DNA of 64,000 bases, taken from the NCBI GenBank assembly GCA_019828565.1, contig JAHDYR010000033.1, positions 124,001 to 188,000 of the forward strand, written 5' to 3'. Numbering within the stretch: the stretch's first letter is position 1; each line of letters begins with the position of its first letter. Below are positions 1-9,987 of the stretch, piece after piece. This DNA is from Carpediemonas membranifera. Its lineage: Eukaryota > Fornicata. Under the pieces are notes generated by a model that was given only the letters and a program-made list of their open reading frames with translations, had not been told where the DNA came from and did not search any database. Both the position numbers and the translations under genes were made by a program.

Positions 1-1149
1 GCTGGGTGAGGGTGATGGCCTCCGCTGTGGCCTCCTTGAGGCTCTGGAGGGCCTGTTCTTGTGGATCACCCCACTCCTCGGCCTTGATTGCGTCATAGAG
101 CGGGCCAAGAAGCTCCTGTGCGCGCGGAAGGTGCTCAGCGATGTAATTGAACATGCCAGCGATGCGTCGCATGTCCTTGACAGAGGTGGGAGATGTGATG
201 TCGTTGAGGGCCTTGGCTCTCTCGGGGTCCACGCTGCGACCTTGCTCCGAGATGTCGAAGCCGACGACCTTGACCTTACGGGAGGCGAACTTGCACTTCG
301 CGAGGTTAAGTCTCAAGTCATGGCGATCGAGTAGCACTAAGGTGTGCTCTAGCGTCTGGAGGAATTCCTCCTGTGTCTTTGCGTGGATGAGGATGTCATC
401 AATGTAGACCATAACACCCTTGTGAAGCACGGGTGCGAGGACTCCTTGCATGACTCTTTGGAAGTGAGACGGCGCATTTGCTAGGCCGAATGGCACCCGC
501 ACGAACTCGTCATACGCGTCTGGGGTGATCATAGCCGTCTTGCGGACGTCGTCCGGGTGGACTGGGACTTGATGATACCCGGACGTGAGGTCCAGCGCCG
601 CGAAGAAGCGTGAGCCGGATGCTTCCCGTACAAACGACTTCAAGTCGGGGAGGGGGAAGTGGTCCTTGACTGTGATCCTATTGAGAGCTGTATAGTCAAT
701 ACACAGTCTGATGGCGCCGGATGCCTTGTCTACGACGACAATGGGAGAGGCAAACGGTCCCTGTGAGGCCCGTGTGATACCTGCCGATCGCAGGCGCTGC
801 AGCTCTTCTCTGACTTGCTCACGGCGTCTGGGATTGAGGCGGCGGGGCTTGGCTTGCACGAGGTGCTGTTCGTCCACTAGCGGGATGCGCATGGCGGGCA
901 CCTTGGCTCCTCCGGGCGCCAGGCCGTCAAAAACGTGAGGGTGCTGCACCAATATCGCTGTGATCGGTTGCTTAAGCTCCTCGATCTCAATGTTGGGCTG
1001 TACGTCGTCGGCCAGCAGTAATTCTTCTGCTGGTCTGAAAGGAATATCGTCCCCTTCGTCTGCTGCGGTTTCTTTCACGAGCTTAACAAAAAGGCCATCG
1101 GAAGTGAGGCATCCGAGGCTTCTCAGAATATCGCAGCCTATGAGGATCA
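1..1149 (-). CDS. R1 Pol: protease end and reverse transcriptase (partial)
   Basis: Reading the minus strand in the frame one base from Gag gives an open frame to the window edge. It begins with the protease tail (LILIGCDILRSLG), then a linker, then RT: ASPIVVVDKASGAIRLCIDY (fingers), FFAALDLTSGYHQV (motif A, catalytic D), VPFGLANAPSHFQR (motif B) and YIDDILIHA (motif C, the catalytic Y-x-D-D near plus-strand 395-410). The thumb and connection follow to base 1. All catalytic residues of RT are intact, so the only visible defect is the frame break at the C-run around 1150. RNase H and integrase lie outside. Confidence 0.85.
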
Positions 1150-2340
1150 GGGGGTTTTCCCTGGTATGATGTCGAGGTTGGCAGTGAAGCGGGTCTCGTG
1201 GCCAGCTAGGGCCACTCGGAGGTCCGCGGAGGTCCGGCCATTAGCGGTGGCCACTGACTGGTCTGCCAGTAAATAATGCCGCGTAGGGCCCGTTGAATGG
1301 GGTAGGGCGAGATCCTTTGCTAGTCCCTCCGAAACTCCTGAACGTCTGGCGCATGAATCAATGTGGAACACGTACTCTTGGCCATTTATATGGCCCGTAG
1401 TCTTGAGCACGTCGTCCTCGGTGTCGATCTCGGCATCGTCAAGGATCATGGCCTCGAACGGGGTCTTGGCCTTGAGCTCAGATTTGGCTCTGAGGCCGCC
1501 GCCCGACTCCCTGGAGCGTGTCTTCTCTGAACGGGGACACTCGTTCCGCCAGTGATTGCCCTGGCAGATGGGGCAAGGGGTCTTCGGGGGCCTGTTGGTC
1601 GGATGGATGTCGTTCGGACGCGGCTTGGAGGTGGGAGCCGCTTCCTTGGCCTTGATGGGGAGGGCCTGCTTGGTGCTGGAGGATTCGTCAGTGTCGGGGT
1701 CGCTGTTGGCCTTGGTTCTGGCCTTCTTGGTGCGCACTAGATCGTAGCCGTAGCGCGTCATGTCCAGGCGAAGCTGGTCTTCAACCCGGGCGGCCTCGGT
1801 GATGAGTTTGTACACGTCCTCGAGCTTGGTTGGCTTTCGGAGGTCATACTCCGTGCGGACGACACGTTGGAAAGCGTCAGGTGCCAGATGGGAGAGGCAC
1901 AGCTTGGTGTCTTTTTCGATGACGGTATCGTCGTCGCGGGAGAGGTTCTCCTCTTCGGAGAATGTGCCCTTTGTGTAGAGCTGGAAGATGTCCTGGAATG
2001 CGTTGATGTACTTGCGCACAAGGACGGTGCGGGTGTTGAGGTCGGTGATAGTGGATTCACAGCGGACCTTGCTCAGCTCGGCGAGCCATTGGCGGGATGT
2101 TTGAGGGCCGACGAGCTTGTCGAGGTGCTTGAAGAGCTCCTCTTCGGTGATGGTTTCAGCGTTGAGGTCGAACTGTCGCTGAATGAGATCCGACAAGGCG
2201 TCGGTGAGGAAAAGGGAGGCTTTCGCGTCAGGTGCGAACACCTTGAGGCGTTGGACTTGCCTCTTGAAGGAGCGGACGCTCTCGCGGTCGAGGTTAATAG
2301 CGTCGAGCTCTGGAATTGTCATTTGGGTTTTGGCAAACAT
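1150..2340 (-). CDS. R1 Gag and start of protease
   Basis: The start is the ATG at 2340, 22 nt after the LTR. The protein is about 397 residues. The first ~230 residues form an alpha-helical Gag-like region; then comes a zinc knuckle CPICQGNHWRNEC (CX2CX3HX4C, one residue shorter than the classical CX2CX4HX4C), then an acidic linker and a protease-like segment where HIDSCARRSG replaces the usual D-T/S-G-A. The frame stops at the TGA at 1147-1149, just after five cytosines (1150-1154 on the plus strand as G5). One more C would carry the protein into the reverse-transcriptase frame, so I read the break as a one-base loss or sequencing error. Gag packages the RNA; the protease would cleave Gag-Pol. 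Confidence 0.75.
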
Positions 2341-2351
2341 GAGTCTGTACT

Positions 2352-2363
2352 AGAATCGATTCT
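2352..2363. promoter_or_regulatory. Palindromic LTR/internal junction of R1 (candidate priming or dimerisation site)
   Basis: Perfect 12-bp palindrome AGAATCGATTCT spanning the last base of the LTR and the first 11 internal bases. No TGG-type tRNA 3'-end complement follows the LTR. The same arrangement recurs in seven other LTR elements here. Confidence 0.6.
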
Positions 2364-2455
2364 GTGGCGACAACAGTATTTACACATAACCTGCGAAGCA
2401 GGGGTGAGTGTGCCCGTAGTTATAAATAGCAATAATAATAACTGAGGCACTGACA
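2363..2455 (-). repeat. 5' LTR of R1 (about 93 bp)
   Basis: In element orientation it starts TGTCAGTGCC and ends GTCGCCACA. It sits between LINE-C sequence on the right and the gag start on the left. The partner LTR is outside the window, so the outer boundary (about 2455) is inferred. A 12-bp palindrome, AGAATCGATTCT at 2352-2363, overlaps its last base. Confidence 0.6.
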
Positions 2456-2810
2456 CTAGCACTGACCTGCTACTGTGCACCACACTGGCTTGTACCCTTC
2501 CGTCTCGGGGGTCTGTGACTCCGACATCCCATTCCGCGTTTGTGTGTGGTGAGATAATTGTTGTCAGTCCGCATCGTCTTCCGTTTCCTCCGTTTCTCTT
2601 CTCCTCGTCCACTTGTTCCACCGTTAGTCCTGCCATTGTGTATTGGAAGTCTCTAAAGGCTCCAACTCTGCTGTTTGCTGTCCTCCATGTTTCCTGGATG
2701 CAAACAGCGTCCAGATCCTTCCGTTTTTCGTGCAACATTGTTGCTATAGCTGCTGAGAAGTCTTCTCCTCCACCGATGTGTCCTTGGGAATTAATTGATG
2801 CAATCTTCAT
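2456..2810 (-). CDS. LINE-C ORF2 endonuclease N-terminus (truncated)
   Basis: ATG at 2810 begins MKIASINSQGHIG, the N-motif of apurinic-like (exonuclease-endonuclease-phosphatase fold) LINE endonucleases; CIQETWR carries the catalytic Glu. These enzymes nick target DNA to prime reverse transcription. Homology to the LINE-B copy continues to about residue 118 and is lost at 2456, where R1 is inserted. Downstream catalytic residues (GDxN, H) and the RT domain are absent, so this fragment cannot function. Confidence 0.8.
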
Positions 2811-2993
2811 CTTGTGTTTTGAAATTTCCGAAAATCCGCAGTTTTGGGTTCTCCTGGTTTCTTTGCTATCCGGGTTTCGGGTCGATTCCGGGGACTGGCC
2901 TTCCTCTTCCTTCCCCCACGGTGCTGATTCAGTCTGCGCCGCCTATTCGTCGTAAAAGGATCCCATCGTTGGGGGAGGACATAGTGATGCAAC

Positions 2994-3071
2994 CTCCCCC
3001 TTGGCTGCCGGTACAGCCCACCGGCAGTGGTTTCGTGCTCACCTAATGCCGGACCCTGAGTGAGGCAGGGT
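2994..3071 (-). promoter_or_regulatory. Conserved structured spacer between LINE-C ORF1 and ORF2
   Basis: In element orientation it shows a hairpin ACCCTG/CAGGGT followed by TCCGGCATTAG, then a second hairpin CTGCCGGT/ACCGGCAG with a GGGCTGT loop, then AGCCAAGGGGG. The same order is seen in LINE-A (6833-6907) and LINE-B (33970-34042), with loop and stem-length differences that keep pairing. It may serve ORF2 translation or be an internal promoter or ribozyme; the function is unknown. Confidence 0.5.
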
Positions 3072-3250
3072 GTTCTATTTGTTTTTGTTGCACGTATGTG
3101 TCGAGAAAAGAAGTAAATCCGTAGTCCTTGTATTCCTGAGAAGAGTCCTTTTATTCCACCAGTTCTCAGTCATCTCAGCCAGCTTGTCCATGGTGAGCTC
3201 ATCGCTGCTCCCCTCGTCCTCGCTGTCCCTGGGCTGGTCGCCGGTTCCTC

Positions 3251-4690
3251 TCACTGCTTGGGTTCCGGTTGACCGTCCCCAGCTCCGTCCTTGAGTCTGC
3301 TGATTTCCTCTTGCAGCTGAGCTATCGTTCTGTCCTTGTCCTCCAGCTCCTTCTTGAGCTCGTCCACACGCTGCTTGCCCTTCTGCATCAGGAGTGTCTT
3401 CGTGTCCTTTGTCAGCTGGCGGGCCGCGTCTCTCTCCTCCTCCAGTCTCAGGTTCCTCTCCTTGAGGGTTTCCAGCTGCACGTGCAGCAAGTCCTTGTCG
3501 AGCTTGGCTCTCTTGGATCCGCCTGCAGGGGCTGCCTTCCTCTTCTCGGAGGTATCCTGGGTTCTGTCTGGGGGGGGGGTTGACTGTCCGATTGGCCCCA
3601 GTTCTCACGGGAGGGCTGTTGGGTTGCCTGGGGGTTGCCTCCATCCGGCTTCGCCTGTTCGATCCGCAGAGTCTGCTCCGAGTTACCCGGCCTGCGGGCC
3701 ATCCAGTCTTCGATCCTTCGGGGTCCCAGCGGGCGTCCAATCTCCCTTCCGATCATGTTGTCTCTGTATTCCACGGCTACCTGGAGCGTCTCGTGGCCCG
3801 CGCGGGCTTGGTCCGGTGTGAGTGAGAAGCGTTTGTCCGAGTTCTTCTTCCTGTCCTCTGCCAGTGTGAGGTCCACCTTGTTCACCCAGGGCTCTGGGTC
3901 GTCCATGTGGGCCGTGGCCACCTGCTCTTCTTTGTCCCGGTTCCACAGGTACGTCATCCTGTCCATAATGTTGCCGTAAGGCCTTTGGTGCCCATGACTA
4001 CCTCTAGCACTCCCCAGCCCATTCCGTACTTCGTGGACGCGGTTTGGGCAACCACTACGTGCCGTCCGGTGCATATCATCCGTTGTCGTCCCTAGCCGAG
4101 GTCGCTTCTTCGCCGCTGACGAAGACCTCCTCTCTCAGCTCCTTCATGGATGTACGATTGTCCAGTGGGGCGAGGTCCAGGGAGGGGTCCCACACCCCTT
4201 CCCCGTTGTCACTGTCCGGAATGAGTCTGTTGGCTAGTGCCAATATGCTGTCCTGGGGGTTGCCCGTCATGAGAGCGAGAGTCCTGACTACGAAGAGTAG
4301 TGCGTCCGCAAATCCGCAGAGGTACCGCGTAGCCGAGTGCTGGTGGAAGGGGCAGCATGCCTTTGGTCTGCCTCTGCACTGCCAGTTGGAAGTCCACTTG
4401 TTGATCCAGTCCTTGTGCTCCACAAGTGCTTTGTCCATGTTGGCCCAGAAGTCTCCCTCTGCGCCCCAGTCCTTAGCCTTGCTGGCGATGTCCGTTTCAT
4501 CCACTAGTCGTTCCTTGAAGAAGTCCTTGACCTCTGCATCCAAGCAGCCGCTTTTGCAGAAAGCTCTCTCCTCCATCGTGCTGCCCTTAGCGTAGATCAT
4601 GATCTTTACCTTGTTGTCCGATTCCATCTGGGTGATGGCCTCCTTCAATGTCCGAGCATATACGTGGAAGCCCACGAAGTGTCTTCTCAT
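3251..4690 (-). pseudogene. LINE-C ORF1, frame-broken
   Basis: ORF1 protein of a LINE, spread over three frames: 4690-4076, 4074-3448 and 3490-3251. The first part aligns with LINE-A ORF1, including the AKG...FF..RLVD region and a Cys/His cluster (CCPFHQHSATRYLCGFADA, matching CPYHRHTAGCYHC in LINE-A). The middle is Pro/Gln/Arg-rich. After a run of about ten guanines (3570-3579 on the plus strand) the frame changes and a strong coiled coil follows (LETLKERNLRLEEERD and on). The G10 run is a likely slippage or sequencing-error site. ORF1 proteins bind LINE RNA; the coiled coil probably mediates multimerisation. Confidence 0.6.
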
Positions 4691-6768
4691 GTTCTGGGGA
4701 GGGGCTCGTGCTAGTGGACGTCGAGACGGGGGAGGTCGTTGGCCATGGCCACGGCCTCTTCTATGAGCCCAACCTGCCGGCCAACAAGGTGGACCAGAGC
4801 AGATACGCGACGTGGGCAGTGACGGGGATTCCCCCAGCGACGTTCGTGGAAGTGGACACAGGGGAGGTGCCGATGGACTATCAGCAGCACTTCAGCAGAT
4901 TTAGAGAGTGGGCCACGCGGCTCGCAGCCAAGCTGAGAGACAGAGAGACCAGGGAGAACTGGAAGCTAGTCCTTCATGCCAAGGGCGTCCACATGGAGAA
5001 GTTCCTCCTGACGAACGAGGTCAACGGGCTCAACAGGGACACCAGGGACTTCTTTAGAATGAGGCTGGTGGACGACAGCGAGCTGGCCGACGCCATCGAG
5101 GAGCTCGCCCCGGATAAGGCAAGAGAGTACAGGGCAAACTACGAGATCAAGAACTACAGGGAGATGGCAGATATATGGGCCAGCCAATGGCAGCGCAGGG
5201 AGCTCCCGAAGGGGGCCTGTCCGTACCACAGGCACACTGCAGGGTGCTACCATTGTGCGCTGGCAGATGCAACGTTGTTCGCGGCGAAGGTGTGGGGCAT
5301 GATGCTGAAGAAGATGAGCACGCCGGATCTGGAGAGTGCGATGGGTAACGCTTTCAACAGCATGTATGACACGGTCAGGGACGCAGGGATCAGAGACGAC
5401 CTCTGCGGAGGCAACGGAGTAGCGTACAGGCGTGAGACCTTCAACATCTTCGGAGGGCACCCGTACGGCAACAGCAGGGACCTAAGCAGGGAAGAGGGCG
5501 ACCGCATCCTAGTGGTCCCGGACAACGATCACTGCTATGGGATCGGCTTCGGATTCAGCGAGGTCATTAAGGGTATGAAGGGCATCCTATTGGCCCCAAC
5601 CACGGTCATGGAGAGGGGAGTCATCACGAGAGTCCCCATATGGTCGATCCATGAGAACACGACCCACATTCAGAGACTGATGCTGCAGGGAAGAGCTGGC
5701 AGGGCAGTTACTAGGGACGAGGACATCGTCACCATCGCGATGGTCTACAGCTGGTGGCCCTCAAGGGAGGATACTGCTCATCAGGGTCAGCCGGGAGTTC
5801 CCGACCTGGCAGAGAGCGTCAGACGCGAGGAGAAAGCCATAGCGAACGTCAGGGCACCCCCAGGGTATAGCGCAACCATCAGAGCGGCCTTCATCCCGAG
5901 AGACTGGGGCTGTATCAGGGTCAGAGAGGCAGGGACGACACTGGGACGGATGAAGAAGGTGGGGACCCGTATGGTGTCCACGACCATCCCGCCAGAGGAT
6001 AACTGCAAGATCACCCAGAGGCCGACGGTTAAGTACATCCCGTCAAGAGATGGAAAGGAGGAGAGACCCTACACGGTCGATTACTCGGACATGGGCATAG
6101 AGGGATCTATCAGACGGCTCACCGAGATGATTGGCACGCCGGTCGGGCCAGTAGGCCGAGATGACCTCTATACCAACAACCGCCGAGCCGACGGAACCCT
6201 CAGAGACGAGAGAGAGCCCAGAAACAACGGCGTCCATCGGTGCGACAGAGAGCGCAGGGACGATCAGGGCAGAGACTCCGGAGAGAGCAGACGCCGCTCA
6301 CCCCCTCATGGGACCGGCAAGAGGAGTGGCAAGGACAGGGCGGTGAGCTACACAGGGGCTGGAAGGAGGGGCAAGCTCGACGGCGACGCCCGTTACGAGG
6401 CTTGAAGCAGACAGTCGAGTGACAGCGACGCGGAGAGGGACGAACTCAGGAAGGAACTTGATGAAGCCAAGAAGCTGATTCTCACACTCAGGGCCAGGGA
6501 CAGCAGGGAGGAGGAGCAGGCGACGCCAACCCCAGCACCGGCTGACACCCAGGGAAACCAGGGTACCGGCAAGGAGCACAGGGTAGTCCGCCACAAGAAG
6601 AGGACTCGGACAAAGAGGTCTCGCAAGCCGAGACAGCTAAACCAGATGGAGCTAGTGGCCCAGATCGTGTCAACGGTGATGACGACCATGCAGCAACAAC
6701 AGGGGATGGCAACCGAGAACCAGAGCGATGATGGCAGTGACAGTGGCAACTCAACGGAGACCGATTAA
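4648..6768 (+). pseudogene. LINE-A ORF1 with premature stop; helicase-like motifs
   Basis: Open from 4648 to a TGA at 6403-6405, then open in the same frame to TAA at 6766-6768. LINE-B has GGA where LINE-A has this TGA, so it is a nonsense change. The first ~15 residues belong to the junction with LINE-C; genuine homology starts near GEGLVLVDVETGE. Features: Cys/His cluster CPYHRHTAGCYHC (about residues 193-205), a segment ILLAPTTVMERGVITRVP followed by QRLMLQGRAGR that resembles motifs V and VI of SF2 helicases, an Arg/Asp/Glu-rich tail with RERRD repeats, a short helical segment (DELRKELDEAKKLI) and a basic region (KKRTRTKRSRKPR). Expected role: RNA binding during retrotransposition; the helicase likeness is inference. 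Confidence 0.7.
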
Positions 6769-6832
6769 GCAGGGTAAAGTGGTATTCTTTGAGAGTGATA
6801 GTGACAGTTGCGAGTTCTTTTCTTTTAATCCA

Positions 6833-6907
6833 ACCCTGGCTCCCACCCAGGGTCCGGCATTAGCTGAAATGCACTGCCGGTGGGCTGTGGCGGCAGCCAA
6901 AGGGGGG
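6833..6907 (+). promoter_or_regulatory. Conserved structured spacer between LINE-A ORF1 and ORF2
   Basis: Hairpin ACCCTGG/CCCAGGGT, then TCCGGCATTAG, then CTGCCG/CGGCAG with a GGGCTG-type loop, then AGCCAAAGGGGGG. Shared in order with LINE-B and the diverged LINE-C. A near-palindrome, GAATTTCCGAAAATTC, lies closer to the ORF2 start (around 7043-7058). The ORF1 stop to ORF2 ATG distance is 317 nt, too long for simple stop-start reinitiation. Confidence 0.5.
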
Positions 6908-7085
6908 TCACGCCAATGCGCCCCCTCCTAAGTATCCCTGCCCGAAGGTAAGGATGGTCACCAGGGTAACCCATAGTTGGCCCGCCATGGGTAACTGGAG
7001 CCGGCACGAAGGCCCCGTGACGGGACAAGGGCAGATTGCAGGGAATTTCCGAAAATTCGCAGGATAGGAAAGACGGAGTACAAGA

Positions 7086-7326
7086 ATGGAAACGATCAAG
7101 ATAGCGAGCCTGAACACTGAGGGACACATCGGGAAGGGAAAGGACTTCACGGCCTCAATGGCAACGGCTATAAGGATGAAACTGAGCGACACAGATGCAG
7201 TATGCATCCAAGAAACGTGGAGGACGGCGAATACGAGGGTACACAACTTCATAGACTTCGACTACGCAATGGCAGGGAAGGAAACAGAGGAGGAGCTAGC
7301 TATGGACAACGAGAGGAGGAAGAAAG
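7086..7326 (+). CDS. LINE-A ORF2 endonuclease N-terminus (truncated by R2)
   Basis: ATG at 7086; METIKIASLNTEGHIGKG and CIQETWRTA are the first two endonuclease motifs. It is identical over its length to the start of LINE-B ORF2 until ERRKK, where the R2 LTR begins (TGTGGTGAGG at 7327). Only about 80 residues of the endonuclease remain here. Confidence 0.8.
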
Positions 7327-7445
7327 TGTGGTGAGGCGCAGTTTAAGGTTTTGGTTTTTGACCATTTTCACCACTGCGGTTTCCAGGAGTAAATCAGTTC
7401 TCATCCATTAATTGGAAAGTTCCCTTCAAGGCCAAACCAAGCACA
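7327..7445 (+). repeat. 5' LTR of R2 (119 bp)
   Basis: Begins TGTGGTGAGG directly after LINE-A sequence and ends CCAAGCACA at 7445. The partner is not in the window. The palindrome AGTATCGATACT (7445-7456) overlaps its last base. Confidence 0.65.
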
Positions 7446-7456
7446 GTATCGATACT
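7445..7456. promoter_or_regulatory. Palindromic LTR/internal junction of R2
   Basis: Perfect 12-bp palindrome AGTATCGATACT; the gag ATG follows at 7459. There is no room for a conventional 5' leader or an 18-nt tRNA primer site ahead of the start codon unless the site overlaps the coding sequence. Confidence 0.6.
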
Positions 7457-7458
7457 AC

Positions 7459-9883
7459 ATGCAGTCTTTTGGCATCACCATCCCGTATTTGCGATCGCTT
7501 ACGCGTTCTGCCTTCTTCACCTTCCAGGACGACGTCGATCACTACCAAGTTCAAGCGAGAGCCCTCAATCTCCAACTACCTCCCCTTGCAACCTTCCTTA
7601 GCCCATCTGTCACGCGCCTCGTGCGCCTCCGCGTCCCTATCGACGATATCCCCGACGGCGACCTCTTCGACACTATCGCGACCGAGTTCTTCAAGTTTCA
7701 TACACAAGTTGAAGCTTACCAGTCTATCCAGCGCCTCCGCCTGCGCTCCCTCGAGCCGCCGGCCCTCTTAGCCCACATAGACACTTACCATAAGACCCTC
7801 GCGCTATGTGATGATAACACTCGCCCCATCGATCAACAGACGCGGAAGCTCTTCACTGCCTCGCTCCCCTCGGCCCTCAAGACTCGCCTCAAGATCGTTA
7901 GCCCCGAGACCTTCGCTGAGGCCTGTGAGGCGGCCATCACAGAGCTCGATGACATAGTCTCCATCCGCGCGCAGAGCGAATCTTTCCGCGACGAGCCCCG
8001 CCTCGACATGCCGCCCCGGCGCCCTCCGCCCATCAAGGCCAAGGCTGAGCCGACCGCCCCTACCGTCGATCGCCGGCCGAAGTCGGAGCTCATCTGCCAC
8101 GGTTGTGGCCTCACAGGTCATGTACGGCCCGAGTGCCCTCACCGGGATCACCCCGGCTTCTTCGCGCATGGCATCCGTCGCCAAGCGCTCAACCTCACTG
8201 CTAAGTTGGCCGCCCACACCAACAACAGCAGCCCTCATGTGAGCCTCCATTTCTCTGACCACGTCCCTCGCACCGCCTTGCTTGATACCGGTGCCAGCCT
8301 TAACTTCATCCCTCCAGCGCTTGCCGAGGAGATGCACCTGCGTCTCTTCGAGGCCCACGTCCCGCTCGAGACGGCCAACGGCACTATTACCGCGGAGTAT
8401 ACGACCCGTCCCGTGACTATCACACTGCAGCTCGAGCGCCCAGTGGAGGTCACGGCGGAGTTCTTCGTCCTCCCTTCCGCCGGAGAGCTAATCATCGGCG
8501 TGCCCACGATACGCGCCGTGGGTTTGTTGCCCGACCTGCTCGCCCCGCGCGCCGAGGCAGAGTTCGTTGAGGCCACCCCGGTGCCCCTGCCTGACGATCG
8601 TGCACCAGCCGAGATCGCTCATCCGCTGATCCAGGACTACCCGGACCTGTTCGCTTCTGAACTGCCTGGTGTCATCGGTGTTGAGCCTTTCCACATTGAC
8701 ACCGACGTCGCCCCGTTTCCACCGCGCCGTATGTCGCCCGCCCTAGCTGAGGCCGTCAAGGCAGAGGTAGATGGGCTCCTCGCCAGAGGCATTATCCAAC
8801 CCTCGACCTCGCCTTTCGCCTCCCCCGCCTTCACAGTGCCGAAGCGCGGGGGCAAGCGTCGCATGGTAATTGACTACCGGCGCCTGAACGAGAAAACGGT
8901 CCCCCTGCAGTACCCGCTAAGCAACCCGGCTGAGCTGCATCGTAGGCTCGCCGGCCATAACTACTACACGACGATTGACCTGGTCAGCGGATATCACCAG
9001 GTTCCGGTGGACCCGGCCTCCCGTCCTCTCACGGCATTCGCGACGCCCGCTGGCCTGTTTGAGTTCTGCCGTCTCCCTTTCGGTCTACGTTGTGCCCCTG
9101 CCTTTTTCCAACGTATGATGATGTCTGTGCTCAACGGACTCGTCGGTCGCATCTGTGAGGTATACCTAGACGACGTGATCATCCATGGGGACACCCAGGA
9201 AGAGCTGGATCGCAACACGCGCGCCGTATTCGACCGCCTCCAGCAACACCAGTTCCGTCTGGGTCGTGACAAGTGCCAGTTCGCGAAGACCGAGGTAGAG
9301 TACGTGGGACACCTCATCTCGAAGAAAGGCATCCGCACATCACCGGAGCGCGTCGCTGCTATCGTCGCGATGAAGCCCCCTTCGTCGGTCGCGGCGGTGC
9401 GCTCATTCACGGGTATGACTAACTACCTGCGGGAATTTATTCCGAACTACGCATCGGTCCTGGCGCCCATCGTCGACCTCACCAAGGCAAAAGTGCCGTT
9501 CGTCTGGGGCAAAGCCCAACAGCAGGCCTTCGAGGAAGTGAAGCGCCTCATCATGCGCCGACCGATCCTCGCGTACCCCGACTACTCCCGGACGCTCATC
9601 GTGCGTACCGACGCCTCCACCGCCGGTTGCGGCGGTGTTCTCCTGCAGGAGAAGGACGGTGAGGAACAAGTCATCGCCTACACCTCCCACCGTTTCACTG
9701 AGGCCGAGCAACGCTGGAGCACCATCGAACAGGAGCTCTTTGGCGTGTTCCATGCCATCATCAGCTTCGAGCATTTCATCCTAGGGCACCCCTTCGTTGT
9801 CGAGACGGACCATCGGAATTTGACCTATCTTGAGTCCACCACTACGCCTAAGCTCGTCCGCTGGCGCCTTCGCCTCTCCGAAT
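7459..9883 (+). CDS. R2 Gag-protease-RT-RNase H polyprotein (split by R3)
   Basis: One uninterrupted frame of about 808 residues. Gag occupies residues ~1-240, with zinc knuckle CHGCGLTGHVRPEC (CX2CX4HX4C) near residue 214. Protease has LLDTGASLNFI (catalytic D-T-G) at about residue 275 and the flap/exit motif ELIIGVPT. RT follows: KRRMVIDYRRLN, YYTTIDLVSGYHQV (motif A), LPFGLRCAPAFFQR (motif B), YLDDVIIHG (motif C YxDD). RNase H begins with IVRTDASTAGCGG, then WSTIEQELFG and VETDHRNLTYL. The frame ends where the R3 LTR enters; beyond that the apparent WWAQNNNN tail is LTR sequence. This is the most intact gag-pol start in the window. Confidence 0.9.
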
Positions 9884-9987
9884 TGTGGTGGGCACAGAAC
9901 AACAACAATCAATGCGAAGTGTTTAAATAGGGTCGAACCCTAGTGGTAAATATGGCCTAAATATATACGGGTCAGGTGACCGCTACA
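9884..9987 (-). repeat. 3' LTR of R3 (104 bp)
   Basis: In element orientation it starts TGTAGCGGTCACC and ends CCCACCACA. It is identical to 30481-30584 except at one position (G at 9982 versus A at 30579, plus strand). A purine-rich tract (ATGGGGGCAG in element sense) abuts it, as expected for plus-strand priming. Confidence 0.93.

Larger units (their letters stand above)
1..2455 (-). mobile_element. Ty3/gypsy LTR retrotransposon R1, 5' part (continues beyond window start)
   Basis: R1 lies on the minus strand with its 5' LTR at the right (about 2363-2455), followed leftward by gag, protease and reverse transcriptase; RNase H, integrase and the 3' LTR lie outside the window. It interrupts the endonuclease frame of LINE-C at about 2456, so it is younger than that LINE. 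The LTR end is placed by the TGT...ACA rule and by the end of LINE homology; a 5-bp target duplication cannot be tested because the other flank is missing. Confidence 0.85.
2456..4695 (-). mobile_element. LINE-C, 5'-truncated non-LTR retrotransposon fragment
   Basis: Minus-strand fragment with ORF1 (4690-3251), an inter-ORF spacer (about 3250-2811) and the first ~120 residues of ORF2 endonuclease (2810-2456). It is cut on the left by R1 and on the right meets LINE-A head to head near 4690-4700. It is homologous to but clearly diverged from LINE-A and LINE-B, so it represents a different subfamily. Confidence 0.75.
4696..7326 (+). mobile_element. LINE-A, 5'- and 3'-truncated non-LTR retrotransposon
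   Basis: Plus-strand LINE with ORF1 (to 6768), an inter-ORF spacer and the start of ORF2. LTR element R2 is inserted at 7327, inside the endonuclease; the rest of LINE-A would lie beyond the right end of R2, in or past the assembly gap. LINE-B at 31.8-34.9 kb is a near-identical copy on the other strand. Confidence 0.8.
7327..9883 (+). mobile_element. Ty3/gypsy element R2, left half (5' LTR to RNase H)
   Basis: Plus-strand LTR retrotransposon inserted in LINE-A. It is interrupted at 9883/9884 by R3 and resumes at 30585 with a CGAAT duplication: RLSE before and EYDFTVRH after form one continuous RNase H frame. The right end runs into the assembly gap, so the 3' LTR is not seen. Confidence 0.9.

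Noticed and set aside
1147-1160. Programmed -1 ribosomal frameshift at AAAACCCCCTGA in R1
   Set aside because: It would act inside the protease domain, where retroelements do not need regulated output, and many other homopolymers here show the same kind of break. A sequence error or decay is simpler.
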